From Apostichopus japonicus (lineage: Eukaryota; Echinodermata; Holothuroidea; Aspidochirotida; Stichopodidae): DNA of 64,000 bases. This document shows positions 45,050-56,350 of this stretch, in pieces. A program made the translations under genes and the position numbers. The DNA is taken from NCBI RefSeq assembly GCF_037975245.1, contig NC_092575.1:12263001-12327000 (forward strand). Direction: 5' to 3'. Under the pieces are notes generated by a model. That model was not told the origin of the DNA, ran no database searches, and saw nothing but the letters and a program-made list of their open reading frames with translations. Every line of letters begins with the position of its first letter. Positions within the stretch are counted from its first letter, which is position 1.

Positions 45050-46120
45050 GGAAGCAGGACACTTCGCCCAACAACCATTTCGCCCAACTGCCATTTCGCC
45101 CAACCTTACCATTTCGCCCAACCAGCCTGGTCATTTCGCCCAACCAGCCCGGTCATTTCGCCCAACCAGCCTGGTCATTTCGCTCAACCAGCCTGGTCAT
45201 TTCACCCAACCAGCCTGGTCATTTCGCCCAACCTTGATGAAATATGATACTTGAAAAGTAAACGTTCGGGAATTGATAACGTTACAGGGTACGAACCGAA
45301 TATTAAGGAAACTTGAGGACCGATCATGTGTGTTGGGGGTTAGGTTTGATAGTAAACGTTCGAATATTAAGGAATATTAAGGAAACTTGAAGTCCTTTTC
45401 TTTGTATAACTTTAGTAAGGAAACGTTACAGAATACGAACTATCCTCCAGAAAGATGAAAACTACAGTTCCTCAAATTTGCGAACGGCTCTTCTAAAGGC
45501 CACTTAATGCTCCAGAAAAAGACAACTATTCAGTTCCTCAAACATGCCGATTCTCCTTTGTTTTTATAATAACATAACTTCCATATAATAATAATAATAA
45601 TAATAATAATATAACTACCAATAATATAACCCAAAATAAATCAAATTGAATTAGTGAAATAGAAATGGTTATATTATTCCACAACGGTTCCCCTTTGTTT
45701 GTATAATAATATAACTTCCATTGTATACGTAAACGCCTAAAGTAGTGTAATCCTCACATTATACCCGAAATAACTGCTCAGACTCCGATCGATATCGAGC
45801 GGACCTCACTTTATTTACCTATTACGAAGTAACCTCAACCAAAATAAATCAAATTGAACTGGTGGAATAGAAAAAGTAATATTATTCTGACTGAATATTA
45901 GTAAAAGTAAGGTTGGGCGAAATGACCAACACGGTTGGGCGAAATGACCAACACGGTTGGGCGAAATGACCAACACGGTTGGGCGAAATGACCATGCTGG
46001 TTGGGCGAACTGACCAGGCTGGTTGGGCGAAATGACCAACATGGTTGGGCGAAATGACCAGGCTGGTTGGGCGAAATGGCAGTTGGGCGAAATGGTTGTT
46101 GGGCGAAGTGACTAGAAAGC
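45050..46120. mobile_element. hAT-like element with inverted GCCCAAC minisatellite arms
   Basis: About 1.07-kb element whose arms are mirror-image arrays of a 22-bp unit (CATTTCGCCCAACCAGCCTG): 45,058-45,235 direct, 45,912-46,110 inverted. It is flanked by ATCCGTTAC (45,041-45,049) and ATCTGTTAC (46,121-46,129), an 8-9 bp target duplication with one change. The paralogous block near 49,288-49,300 has the uninterrupted sequence, confirming insertion. The centre has an AAT microsatellite and no transposase. Confidence 0.85.
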
Positions 46121-46367
46121 ATCTGTTACATCTAGCAATGCTAACGTCAGCATAGCAAACGAGGCTGTAGATTGCCATTTTCTATAACCTGCTAGAAAAT
46201 TTCTGTTGTTGGATGTTCGACGTTTGATGTCGATATCACTTTGGCTATTTATTTCTTCATTTCATGTCCTTAGGACAGTTTCTCCTAGTAGTTTTCCACG
46301 AAAGTGTACCTCTCAAAGAAAGGGCAGTATATATGGATTCCGTAATTTATATTTGCTTGTCCAATGA

Positions 46368-47312
46368 TTACTGCTCATCGGACAGAGATCGTATGATGTG
46401 CATGATAACCATGGTAACTGTGATGATGGTAGCTCCAAAAGTGATGACAATGTCAAAACTGGCACGAAATATCGCCAATCGGATTACATAAGTTAGTACT
46501 GTTGAGATCGTTGAAGAAATCGCTACCGTCTTTACGTCCTCTGAGCCCAAAGCTATAGCATGCACTAATCCTTGTAACAAACAGGTGAACCCAAATATAC
46601 TTAGCAATAACCATGCTTTCATTGATGATGGTGTCGTCCAACTATCGAAAAAGAATCATAATAGCAAGCATATCGGAACGCCTCCGATCCCTTGAAAAAT
46701 CATGAGAAGCATAAGATTCAATGTTCCTTTGTTAGACAGTTTTTTCACAAACAGTGACCGTATGGACACAAAGAACCCAGAGAGCAACGCTATAAAAGAA
46801 CCGTAATTCTGAGTACTCTCTTCGGTAATAACAGACTTATTTCCGAACAAAAACTCTGGTTTGCAAATCAAAATGATACCGATGACATCAGACAACAAGA
46901 TGACGTAATCTAATTTATTAACTCTTTCGGAGAGAAAACAGTGTCCCAACAAAGCCGTAAAGATCACGATAGCTCCTAATTCTAGGGCTGTACTGTCGCC
47001 AACTTGTAGAAAGTACAAAGTAGCTGACGTAGAAACCCACGCGAGACAACCCGTGACAGAACATACTAGATAGAACAAAGTATCATAGCAGGTATACCGC
47101 TGGGTATCGTTCCAGGAACTGTAGCATATAATACAACAAAGGTGAACTAAGCAACGTATAAATGTGACCTGAATTGCACTAAATGAATTTAATAACTCTT
47201 TCGCCATACTAAGTTGTGCGGCTAGTATGAAACCATAAGCTATGGCACAGAACTGTCCTCGCTTTCCCGCCGTTTTAATGCATCCGTTAGTTCCGAAACG
47301 ATCTTCCGACAT
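46368..47312 (-). pseudogene. SLC35G1-like transporter copy 1, one premature stop
   Basis: Intronless, 315 codons, same frame throughout as the intact copies at 50,180 and 58,159. A single TCA-to-TGA change (46,656-46,658) stops it after about 218 residues, inside the second EamA half, at the L-L-L-S-F-F-F segment. Start ATG at 47,310-47,312 (MSEDRFGTNGC). Apart from the stop there are only scattered substitutions (e.g. EESTQN at the inter-domain loop), so inactivation is recent, or this is a polymorphism. Confidence 0.85.
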
Positions 47313-48819
47313 GTTGAAAGTAAAAATTGGAAGATACTTTTTCGAGTATATCTTTAAAAAGAATTCCTTAAAGTCGTCCACAGACTACAACTTTCTGTTA
47401 TCAGTGATCGTTTTCCTGTACCTTTCTTCTCTAGACTTAGAAATAACTCCACTTTGAGTTGTACACTGGTTCCGACTACCTCTCATCTGATGAAATGTGT
47501 TAATCGCATGAATTTTCAACCTATCTTAATGTTTGCATGTTTCATATATATTTATTGGTTGAGTCGTGTTAATTCGAGTTGTTGTTTGCAGCTTTGTGTA
47601 CAAACATTACTACCCGCATAGTAAGACATTTTTACCAGCCGATTCACACATAGATTACAGTAAGGTTTACAGTAAGAACTGAAGATAATTGTTATTCCAA
47701 CAAATCCCAAACAACTGGATTTGTTGGATTTTTACACATATCCTGTTCTTACTGTAATAGTACATGTCACCGAATAGTACATCCTAATAGTACATGTCAC
47801 CGAATGATAGCACGATCCAGTTTTTACTGTGGTACACAAGTTTAAGATTTACAGTTAGTAACTGTGTTCTCTATGTGCAGTTGGTGTTTTCACACATAAC
47901 CGACCTGGCGTGTCTCATTTAAATTGATAAAGTAAAGTGATAATTAATGTGCGGCTGCTGATTGGAGCGTATATAGCCCTATAATTCGATGTATACCTTT
48001 ACCTTTCTATTGTTTAAGTAAGCCATTGTTGATTACCATAGGAAACGCTTACAAAAGTTGTTTTCTTTCCAAAGAGTGATGTAAGTAAAATACTACCTGA
48101 TATTCTGTCACAAATATAAAAATATTAGACAATTGATGGTATTTATTGCATTGATTCATTTAGGTTATTTGAAAAAGATGACTTCACTTGTATGTTTTGC
48201 CATACATGCACCCACACACACACGCAAACACGTCCACTCATCCGCCTGCATTACTACATAGGTTACGATTATCATCGAAACCAAAAGCAAACGTTTCTGG
48301 AAACAGATCCCACTAGACGACCCTGGAAACACCTCAATATGGAAGCTAATGGAACAGTTAATATAAGCTACAGTGTAATTAACGTTTTATAGTAATTATT
48401 GAACCATATAAAGCTGTTAAGAAAAGGATAACTGAAAATCAAATTTAATCAATGAACCTCCTTAAAACAAGCTATTTTTATTACTTCTCGCTGTTTCCCT
48501 CAATTTGAAGGATTTTAGGATCCACCATAGCCGTTTACAAGTCAGAGATAAACATCTCGAAGCCTTTTTTAAAATCTGGAATAATTTCGATAAGCTTCAT
48601 TATCTTACCTCAAATAAACACTTTTGTGGTTTACTCATTTTTGTGGCAAGTTTAAAATTGTTAACCGAACTACAAAAAGTTATGGGATGCCATTTTAAAA
48701 ACAGCATGTACAGACTAAAAATAAATAACTAAAATAAAATATTAAAATCAACAAAGGCTTAAGATATCCAAAAGACAGTTCTTCATCAAAGGGGCACATT
48801 GTACTTGCCATTAGGGCAC

Positions 48820-48857
48820 ATTTGCTACTTTGTGTGTGTGTGTGTGGGGGGGGGGGC
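48820..48857. repeat. GT/G simple repeat
   Basis: (TG)n followed by a G run, at the left edge of duplication block B. Confidence 0.8.
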
Positions 48858-48879
48858 ACGTGCCCCCAGTTCCCCCCGG

Positions 48880-49800
48880 CTACTACTCCCTGTCGAGGAT
48901 TTTTCAAAAGGTGGCACCTTACTTTATTCAAAATGACAGTTAATTTTCGCCTGATTTCAATTAGAAGTGCTGGAAAAACCAACCCTTGCTCCCCTTCCCA
49001 CTACTGATTTAGAAAATCATGGCCATGTCTGGTTTACAAAAAGGAATGTAGCCTACATTCACTTACGAGAATGAGTACTTTTTAGTATTTGAAAACTTTG
49101 GCAGAAGGTACAATCCAGTAACAGTAAAGTATCCTTTTTTTATATTTATATATATATAGAAAAGGTTACTTTTGGGATTTTCCCCAAAAGTGATGGGGGT
49201 GAGGTGGGTGTAGACATGTTTCCCTTTGCCCTCCACCAGTCTCCGCTGCGCCTGTATGAATGTCAAAGTGTATGTTTTTAAATTGAAGGATGTCTGTTAC
49301 ATCTAGCAATGCTAACGTCAGCATAACAAACGAGGCTGCCCGCCGTGTTAATGCATCCGTTAGTTTCGTAACGATCTTCCGACATGTTGAAAGTAAAACT
49401 TGGAAGATACTTTTTCGAGTATATCTTTAAAAAGAATTCCTTAAAGTCGTCCACAGACTACAACTTTCTGTTATCAGTGATCGTTTTCCTGTACCTTTCT
49501 TCTCTAGACTTAGAAATAACTCCACTTTGAGTTGTACACTGGTTCCGACTACTTTTCATCTGATGAAATGAGTTAATCGCATGAATTTGCATCCTATCTT
49601 CATGTTTGTAGTTTTGTATATATGTCATATTGGTTGAGTGTCCGTTAATGTGTTAATTCGAGTTGTTCTTTCCACCTTAGTGTACTAACATTACTACCCG
49701 CATAGGAATACTTTTTATTTTCACACATAACTAACCAGGCTTGTCTCATTTAAATTAATAAAGTAAAGTGATAAATCATATGGGGCTGCTGATTAGAGCG
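48880..49800. pseudogene. SLC35G duplication block B with gene body deleted
   Basis: The 3' flank (48,900-49,330) is fused at GAGGCTG/CCCGCCG (about 49,335) to the first 19 codons of the transporter (49,336-49,386, minus) and its 5' flank to about 49,800. Compared with copy 1, nearly the whole coding region and some flank are missing, so this is an internally deleted remnant. Confidence 0.85.
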
Positions 49801-50179
49801 TAGTACTTTTCGGGGTTTTCCCAAAGTGATGGGGGTGGGTTGGGTGTAGACATATTTCTCTTTGCCCTCCACCAGTCTCCGCTGCGCCTGCATGAATGTC
49901 AAAATAAATGTTTATAAATTTAAGAATGTCTTTTACATCTATATAGCAATGCTAACGTCAGCATAGCAAACGATGCTGTAGATTGTTTGTCATTTTGTAT
50001 TACCTGCTAGAAAATCTCTCTTGTTGGATGTTCGACGTTTGATGTCGATATCACTTTGGCTATTTATTTCTTCATTTTATGTCCTTAGGACAGTTTCTCT
50101 TATTTTCCACGAAAGTGTACTTCTCAAAGAAAGGGCAGTATATATTGATTCCGTAATTTATATTTTGCTTGTCCAATGA
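49801..50179. repeat. SLC35G duplication block C, 3' flank
   Basis: Begins abruptly within the same flank (TTTTCGGGGTTTTCCC) as in blocks A and B and continues collinearly to the stop codon of copy 2. Confidence 0.8.
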
Positions 50180-51127
50180 TTACTGCTCTTCGGGCAGAGA
50201 TCGTATGATGTGCATAATAACCATGGTGACTGTGATGATGGTAGCTCCAAATGTGATGACAATGTCAAAACTGGCACGAAATATCGCCAATTGGATTACA
50301 TAAGTTAGTACTGTTGAGATCGTTGAAGAAATCGCCACCGTCTTTACGTCCTCTGAGCCCAAAGCTATAGCCTGCACTAATCCTTGTAACAAACAGGTGA
50401 ACCCAAATGTACTTAGCAATAACCATGCTTTCATTGATGATGGTGTCGTCCAACTATCGAAAAAGAATGATAATAGCAAGCATATCGGAACGCCTCCGAT
50501 CCCTTGAAAAAACATGAGAAGCATAAGATTCAATGTTCCTTTGTTAGACAATTTTTTCACAAACAGTGACCATATGGACACAAAGAACCCAGCGAGCAAC
50601 GCTATTAAAGAACCGTAAATAGTCTGCGTACTCTCTTCGGTAATAACAGACTTATTTCCGAACAAAAACTCTGGTTTGCAAATCAAAATGATACCGATGA
50701 CATCAGCCAACAAAATGACGTAATCTAATTTATTTACTCTTTCGGAGAGAAAACAGTGTCCCAACAAAGCCGTAAAGATCACGGTGGCTCCTAATTCTAG
50801 GGCTGTACTGTCGCCAACTTGTAGATAGTACAAAGTAGCTGACGTAGAAACCCACGAGAGACAACCTGTGACAGAACTTACAAGATAGAACAAAGTATCA
50901 TAGCCGGTATACCGCTGGGTATCGTTCCAGGAACTGTAGCATATAATACAACAAAGGTGGACTAAGCAACGTATACATGTGATCTGAATTGCACTAAATG
51001 AATTTAATAACTCTTTCGCCATACCAAGTTGTGCGGCTAGTATGAAACCATAAGCTATGGCACAGCACTGTCCTCGCTTTCCCGCCGTTTTAATGCATCC
51101 GTTGGTTCCGAAACGATCTTCCGACAT
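50180..51127 (-). CDS. SLC35G1-like EamA/DMT transporter, copy 2
   Basis: Intronless ORF, 315 residues, predicted ten-helix membrane protein of the drug/metabolite transporter superfamily with two EamA repeats (about residues 18-150 and 175-305). Visible family marks: DSTALELGATVIFTALLGH, the FLSERVNKLDYV turn and ICKPEFLFG at the end of the first repeat, as in SLC35G1/TMEM20. The substrate is unknown. It starts at MSEDRFGTNG (ATG 51,125-51,127) and ends RSLPEEQ. It has one extra codon (STQTIYG) in the inter-repeat loop relative to copies 1 and 3. Lack of introns and tandem copies suggest an intron-poor ancestor or a retrocopy that was then duplicated. Confidence 0.88.
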   Translation of the reverse strand: MSEDRFGTNGCIKTAGKRGQCCAIAYGFILAAQLGMAKELLNSFSAIQITCIRCLVHLCCIICYSSWNDTQRYTGYDTLFYLVSSVTGCLSWVSTSATLYYLQVGDSTALELGATVIFTALLGHCFLSERVNKLDYVILLADVIGIILICKPEFLFGNKSVITEESTQTIYGSLIALLAGFFVSIWSLFVKKLSNKGTLNLMLLMFFQGIGGVPICLLLSFFFDSWTTPSSMKAWLLLSTFGFTCLLQGLVQAIALGSEDVKTVAISSTISTVLTYVIQLAIFRASFDIVITFGATIITVTMVIMHIIRSLPEEQ

Positions 51128-51560
51128 GTTGAAAGTAAAAATTGGAAGATATTTCGCTTATATCTTTAAAAAGAATGCCTTAAAGTCGTCTACAAACTAC
51201 AACTTTCTGTTATCATTGATCGTTTTCCTGTACCGTTCTTCTCTTAGAAATAACTCCACCTGTACAGTGGTTCCGACTACCTTCTATTTGATGAAATGAG
51301 TTAATCGCATGAATTTGCATCCTATCTTCATGTTTGTAGTTTTGTATATGTGTCATATTGGTTGAGTGGGCGTTAATTTGAGTTGTTGTTTCCAGCTTAG
51401 TGTACTAACATTACTACCCGCATAAAAAGATATTTTCATACATAACCGACCAGGCGTGTCTCATTTAAATTTACAAAGTAAAGTGATAATTAATGTGGGA
51501 CTTTGGCGCCTAGTATAGCCGTTTAGTTCGATGTATACCTTTACCTTTCTATTGTTAACG
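51128..51560. repeat. SLC35G duplication block C, 5' flank
   Basis: Collinear with the 5' flank of copies 1 and 3 (CATTACTACCCGCATA, CGTGTCTCATTTAAATT, GATGTATACCTTTACCTTTC) until it runs into the TA array at 51,561. Confidence 0.8.
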
Positions 51561-51624
<64 letters not shown>

Positions 51625-51668
51625 TATATACATATATATATATGATTTTCCAACTCATTACGATTTTC

Positions 51669-51734
<66 letters not shown>
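51561..51734. repeat. TA microsatellite interrupted by one palindrome arm
   Basis: Two long TA tracts (51,561-51,643 and 51,671-51,732) separated by the left arm of the palindrome described next. Confidence 0.92.
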
Positions 51735-51738
<4 letters not shown>

Positions 51739-51759
51739 ATCGTAATGAGTTGGAAAATC
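51644..51759. repeat. 27-bp perfect inverted repeat around a TA spacer
   Basis: Arms at 51,644-51,670 (starts GATTTTCCAACTCATTACG) and 51,733-51,759 are perfect reverse complements, with 62 bp of TA repeat between them. DNA or RNA could form a long hairpin. Confidence 0.95.
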
Positions 51760-51781
51760 AAGAACAGTGAAAAAACTTCCA

Positions 51782-51853
51782 GCATCCACCGGGATTCGAA
51801 CCCGGGCCTCCCGCTTTGTACGCGGACACACTAACCAACTAGGCCATGGACGC
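51782..51853 (-). tRNA. tRNA-like sequence or SINE head, anticodon loop GTACAAA
   Basis: Minus strand: 7-bp acceptor GCGTCCA/TGGATGC (one G-U), anticodon stem TCCGC/GCGGG, T arm CCGGG-TTCGAAT-CCCGG, consensus A box (TGGCCTAGTTGG) and B box (GGTTCGAATCC), then TTTTTT. The D stem is poor, and the loop gives anticodon ACA (Cys-type UGU), which is not used in animals. More likely a tRNA pseudogene or Pol III SINE head than a working tRNA. Confidence 0.5.
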
Positions 51854-52680
51854 TGATTGTATATCCAGAGGTTCTAAACCGGTAAGGAAGGTCGTAATTC
51901 CACTGTAGGCGTTGTGAAGCACTGTTCGGGGCCTGGAGGACGACCTTGTGTGGGACAAGCCAAGCAAAAGACAACAGGAAACCGTCCAAGTTGTTTAGCT
52001 GCAATATATTACACAACCCGACTCTCACGAACCAAGATGAACTGGCAGTATACAAAACAGTAATGGAGCTAATACTAATGCTAATAGTCACAAGTGAAGA
52101 ATACGAGAACATATACCCCGACTTGATCATACACTTTAATATAAATGTCAAGTTATGAAGAATACAATCATGCATACCAAAATTAATTAATAACTGTGCC
52201 TTCATTTAATCATTATTCATCACCAAATTTATATTGAATACAAGTCAGTTATCCATTCACTTCACTTGCACGAGTTCACATGAAATCCTCTATACACAAA
52301 TTTGTATCAGTTTTGCATACTGCTTTAATGTAATGCTTGATTGATAATGAGATCCAATGAGCAGCTCCTTTAATTAAAATTAAAATTAAACGTAACCAGT
52401 TAACAGTTAAATGACATAGAAAATACACATACTACAGAATATGCCCTGACATGATACTCTCAACTCACCGGACCACAAACAGGTAAACTACTTTAATGTA
52501 GGTACATTGTAATGAGACGCTTCTCGTCTACGACCCTCTGAACCATTAGGAACCTACAAAGAAATTATAATAATACCCAACAGCTGTACTAGCTATTAAC
52601 ACCACAATACAACCAGACACCAACCTGCAGCTATATCAAAAGTAACAAGCTGTGTTGAAATCCTGACACAAATATTATTA
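51854..52680. other. Spacer, possibly repeat-derived
   Basis: No gene supported. A minus-strand open frame of 124 codons (51,831-52,205) overlaps the tRNA-like unit and has no recognisable content. Confidence 0.35.
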
Positions 52681-52925
52681 TATATATAAAACGAGTGTAT
52701 TGACAAAGTACCAGCATAAAAATACTGCACTTTTAAACTGATTTCATGGAGCCTCTTCAACAATTTGTGTAGAGATAGGCTGTGAATGTCGGAAATCATA
52801 TAAAACGAGTGTCTAGACAAAGATGCCGGCATAAAAAAAACCTGCACTTTTAATCCTATTTATTTGAGCCCCTTCAACAATGTGTAGAGATACGCTGTGA
52901 ATGTCGGCAATCAAGTAAAACGAGT
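52680..52925. repeat. About 115-bp satellite, second locus
   Basis: Two to three units with AAACGAGTGTCTAGACAAA, CGGCATAAAAA, CTGCACTTTTAA, GAGCCCCTTCAACAATG and GCTGTGAATGTCGG; same family as 24,655-25,020. Confidence 0.85.
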
Positions 52926-53653
52926 GATCGAACACCAATTGCGTTTATTATATGACCTAGCCTATACATTTACTAGTGTAGTTGTAAAGATGCGATCGTA
53001 TCACTACCTGTACATTTTGAATGTTCTACACAATATATATGGCAGATGTCATCCAGTGCCCTAGCTTCGCTGTTTTACAGGGTCGGCCGCCTGACCTTCA
53101 TTTCGCCTACCCTGCCACTCTTTCCTCTTCGCCATCTCCGTATTTAGTACCTCCATGCATGCTTTGACCTTGCAGCGATTTCACCAGCAACCCCAACTCT
53201 TCAAATATCCCCGTACATGCAGTGTGCATATGTCGCTTAATTCCACGCGTTTCTATTAGGCCTGTTCGAACTTCGGAGTTTCAACTGCACATGCGCAAAT
53301 CCTGAAAATGTGTGAAGAAAAGATCATATCACCGTACCTACAACAAATAACCCTCGAAAAAAATTCGAGTGTATCTTGGATGATTTGTTTCTTGCATAAC
53401 ATGTTAGCGGTCTTTTTTGGTCTAAAATTCGTAACAATGCTGTGCGAGGTTTGTGTATATTCCATTTACAACACAATCCCTTTCGCAAATCGAAACTCCG
53501 AACTGGATTGGAGTTACGAATGAAATTGCTTGGCGGGTTTAGTAAACTAGGTCAGTGAGTGTATTGTCTACGTACTTCAATATTGTGCCCGTTCTTGTTA
53601 CTCACGAAGCGCAGACTATACATCCAACCATAGAGCAAGTGATCCGAAATTTA
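52926..53653. other. Intergenic, nothing recognised
   Basis: Mixed-composition sequence with short open frames only; no domain, RNA or repeat boundary identified. Confidence 0.4.
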
Positions 53654-53661
53654 CCCTGGAT

Positions 53662-54535
53662 CAAGGGCGCGGACTGGGTCTTAAAACCGGCCCGGGCATT
53701 TTTCACCTAGACCTGCCCATTATTCATTGATATGTTACTTACATAGTGATCGCTGTCCTGGGGGAGGGGTTTAAGGGGAGGAGGCGTCCCACTCCCCATT
53801 GAGATTTTGTTGAAGTTAAGGAATGCCTAGATGCAAAATGGTGCTATTTTTCTCAATTTTGTAGGTTACAATAATCCATTAAAAAAGACCCAAAAATAAT
53901 TTTCCAGAAGCAACATTTGATTAAACTGAGAATAGTTAAAAACCTAGTTAAAATAGACAAAAATATATGTTTTGGACTGGATTTTATTTAGTTTTTCAAG
54001 CATTTTGTGACAACTCGCTTGAAAGCAATGGAAAAAACCTTTGTAAAATCCACTAAAACATATATGTTCAATAACACGAGCACATGTCATGTCTACGAAA
54101 GTATAGAAGCCTACGCAGTTCGCTGCTTCTGGCAGCCACACCATCAAATGATATTTTTTGTGTCAAGTTTAGCCAAGATCCTTTTTCCACAGACATCATC
54201 ATGAACGCCTCAAGATGTTTTGTGTCATTGTACAAACAACCTGTAGTTCTCTGCCAATGCTATGTAAATGTCAGAATGCTTTGGTCACCGTACTTGTATA
54301 TCTTGTCGGAAAAATATTAGCACGGACGGGTTGCCAATAGCACGTTGTTACGAACAAACAGACTAACTAACATGGTGATTTCATGAGCTGATCCCCACAG
54401 TTAAAAATATATTTTTACACAGCCCGTCTGTATTCTATTAACTACTGTGAAAATGGGCTGTAAATTTTACCAGGCTCACCAGCCCACCGGGCCACCGGGC
54501 ATTGCCCAAATGCCCGTGTGGCCAGTCCGCCACTG
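53662..54535. mobile_element. Non-autonomous hAT element with intact 8-bp target duplication
   Basis: Flanked by CCCTGGAT on both sides (53,654-53,661 and 54,536-54,543). Left end CAAGGGCGCGGACTGG, right end reversed CAGTGGCGGACTGG, with GGCCCGGGCAT and CCGGGCATTGCCC subterminal motifs, as in widespread animal hAT MITEs. Length 874 bp; no transposase. Confidence 0.85.
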
Positions 54536-54765
54536 CCCTGGATGTTTTGCAGTATTTGGAAACAACCAGCTCCACGAAAATTAAAGTATTTGGAAACAAC
54601 CATTTTTACGCAACGTCGATTAAGTGTCTCAAACTTCAATGACTACTTTTGACGATGTATGAATACAGTAGTTTATACACACGAATGTTGTACCAGAATC
54701 ATGACTTGAAGCAAGTTTTATAGTAGCCGTTATAAGAGGTTTTAATATTTGTACACCAATACATT

Positions 54766-55515
54766 GGGGCAGATCCTGGCGGGGACAGCGGGACGCGTCC
54801 CCACCAACTTTTTCAGTGGTGGGGACATGATAAACCGTGTCCCCACCAATTTGTCTTGACCAAACGTTGCATTTCAATTTCCCTGTATTGAACTTTGGCG
54901 CAGATCAATTGATCCAGACCTGTGCAAATGATATGCTATAAAAGACGAGAATTATTACTATTAACACTGTTAGGCGTGACTTCTCCGCTGAAGTATTAAC
55001 ACATTCAATTATGTGAAACATAATCTATACACGAGACTGGTAAATTGTGGCCAGCAAAACGGACTGAGTGCGAACAAAACAATCGTTAACAACTCACACT
55101 GTGTGTTGCCAACTTAAGCTAGCTTCACATCTAGTTCTCATTTTATCATATTTATCTACAGTTGTTAAATATAGGACGGAAATCGCATTTGCGGCAGTCT
55201 ATAATTGTTCTCTGGGAGAGGACCCCAGACCCATCGTATATAAAAGTCTACTTGGATTATTTGTCCCCTGATTTTTTTTGCTGCAGACGCCCATGTATTT
55301 CCCCAAACTAAGTTTCTAAGCCATGGGATCTAAAACTTAACGAGGTTTGGGAGCATCATTGGGTCTGGGAAGTGTTATTTCCGGCGATCTGGGAGGTATA
55401 TTTGCCAAAACATTTTTTCTACGCTACGTGCGAACCCATGGTCGCGCTCCGCTTAGATAGTTTCAGAGAACAGACACGCGTCCCGACCTTTTTACAAGAC
55501 TGATCTGCGCCCTTG
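54766..55515. mobile_element. DNA element with GGGCAGATC...GGGACGCGT ends
   Basis: Left end GGGGCAGATCCTGGCGGGGA then GCGGGACGCGTCC; right end reversed GGGCGCAGATCAGTC then GGGACGCGTG. Inside, GTCCCCACCAA motifs. A copy of the 'AAGCGTAGCGCCACC' repeat (about 55,372-55,470, inverted and diverged) lies inside it. Target duplication unclear. Confidence 0.6.
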
Positions 55516-55924
55516 CACCAATAAATAACTGGGTCTGAATTTTCGAAAATTCCCTGACCAACATTCTTAAACAAACTTCCCTCTATTCGTGCAATTTTGA
55601 CCGGTCTGTTAGGGGTTGAAGGAGGTTTGTCTATATTGGTTGTCCATCAACATTATGGGTATGTTTTTAAATGAATTTATTTCACGAGAAATGTGAATTT
55701 TCAAATTATGGGCTTAAAACCTTGAAAATCGGGGCTGACGGGTATTGTGGGCCGCGACGTAGAATCACCTACAAAAGCAATGATCCACAGGAGATGCGAT
55801 GAGGTCGCACATGATGTGTGACTGGTGACAATCTTCAAAAGGTTATGGATGAAAAAAAACTATTGGGAAATACTTGGTTCTCAGGCAAAAGTGTACATCT
55901 GGTTGGTCATTTTCAAGCACGAGA

Positions 55925-56040
55925 TGTGCCATTTCCGGTGATCTGGGGGTATAAAAACCAGAAATATTCTTGTACACTGCGCGCCAACCGATGGTGGCGC
56001 TCCGCTTAGATAGTAATTCGCGCCCCGGGTTAGAAAATCC
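55925..56040 (-). repeat. Dispersed repeat 'AAGCGTAGCGCCACC', inverted copy
   Basis: On the minus strand: CTATCTAAGCGGAGCGCCAC, TGTACAAGAATATTTCTGG and CCAGATCACCGGAAATGGCA, parallel to 31,171-31,400. Confidence 0.75.
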
Positions 56041-56189
56041 TGGATACGCGCCTATAAATTAGCATGAATATCTCTGTAATAGAAATGTTGTTAGCTCTGC
56101 ACGGAATCAACTTGCGGTTGATTGTTAGAATTTTTTTTAGAAAGAGAGAATGAAGTTCGTTCGAAATGTGTTACAACAACGGAACTTTA

Positions 56190-56350
56190 GATAGCAACGA
56201 AAGTGTAGACATCAACGTGAGTTTAAACATAACGTGAGCTTAGAAATCAAACGTGAGTTTAGACATCAACGTGAGTTTAGACATCAACCGTAAGCTTAGA
56301 AATCAACGTGACTTTAGACATCAACGTAAGTTGAGACATCAACGAACAAC
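56190..56350. repeat. Minisatellite of GACATCAACGTGAGTTTA
   Basis: About eight imperfect copies of an 18-22 bp unit, with spacing and base variation. Confidence 0.88.

Larger units (their letters stand above)
44581..48180. repeat. SLC35G duplication block A (contains copy 1)
   Basis: 3' flank (44,600-45,040 and 46,130-46,365), gene copy 1, and 5' flank (47,313 to about 48,180). The 3' flank text (AAAAGGTGGCACCTT, TGTAGCCTACATTCACTTAC, CCCTCCACCAGTCTCCGCTG) recurs at 48,900-49,270, with a fragment at 49,801-49,925. The 5' flank recurs at 49,390-49,800, 51,130-51,555, 57,505-57,690 and 59,110-59,607. Confidence 0.85.

Noticed and set aside
45009-46178. ORFs with repeated HFAQPAWSFRPT
   Set aside because: Translation of the GCCCAAC minisatellite arms.
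47310-47381. N-terminal extension of transporter copy 1 (upstream in-frame codons)
   Set aside because: The upstream frame begins at GTG, and the other copies diverge there; the ATG at MSEDRFG is shared by all copies.
51531-51785. IYIYIY-type ORFs
   Set aside because: TA microsatellite translation.
51782-51853. Functional tRNA-Cys with anticodon ACA
   Set aside because: Animals read UGU/UGC with GCA; the weak D stem and repeat context favour a pseudogene or SINE head.
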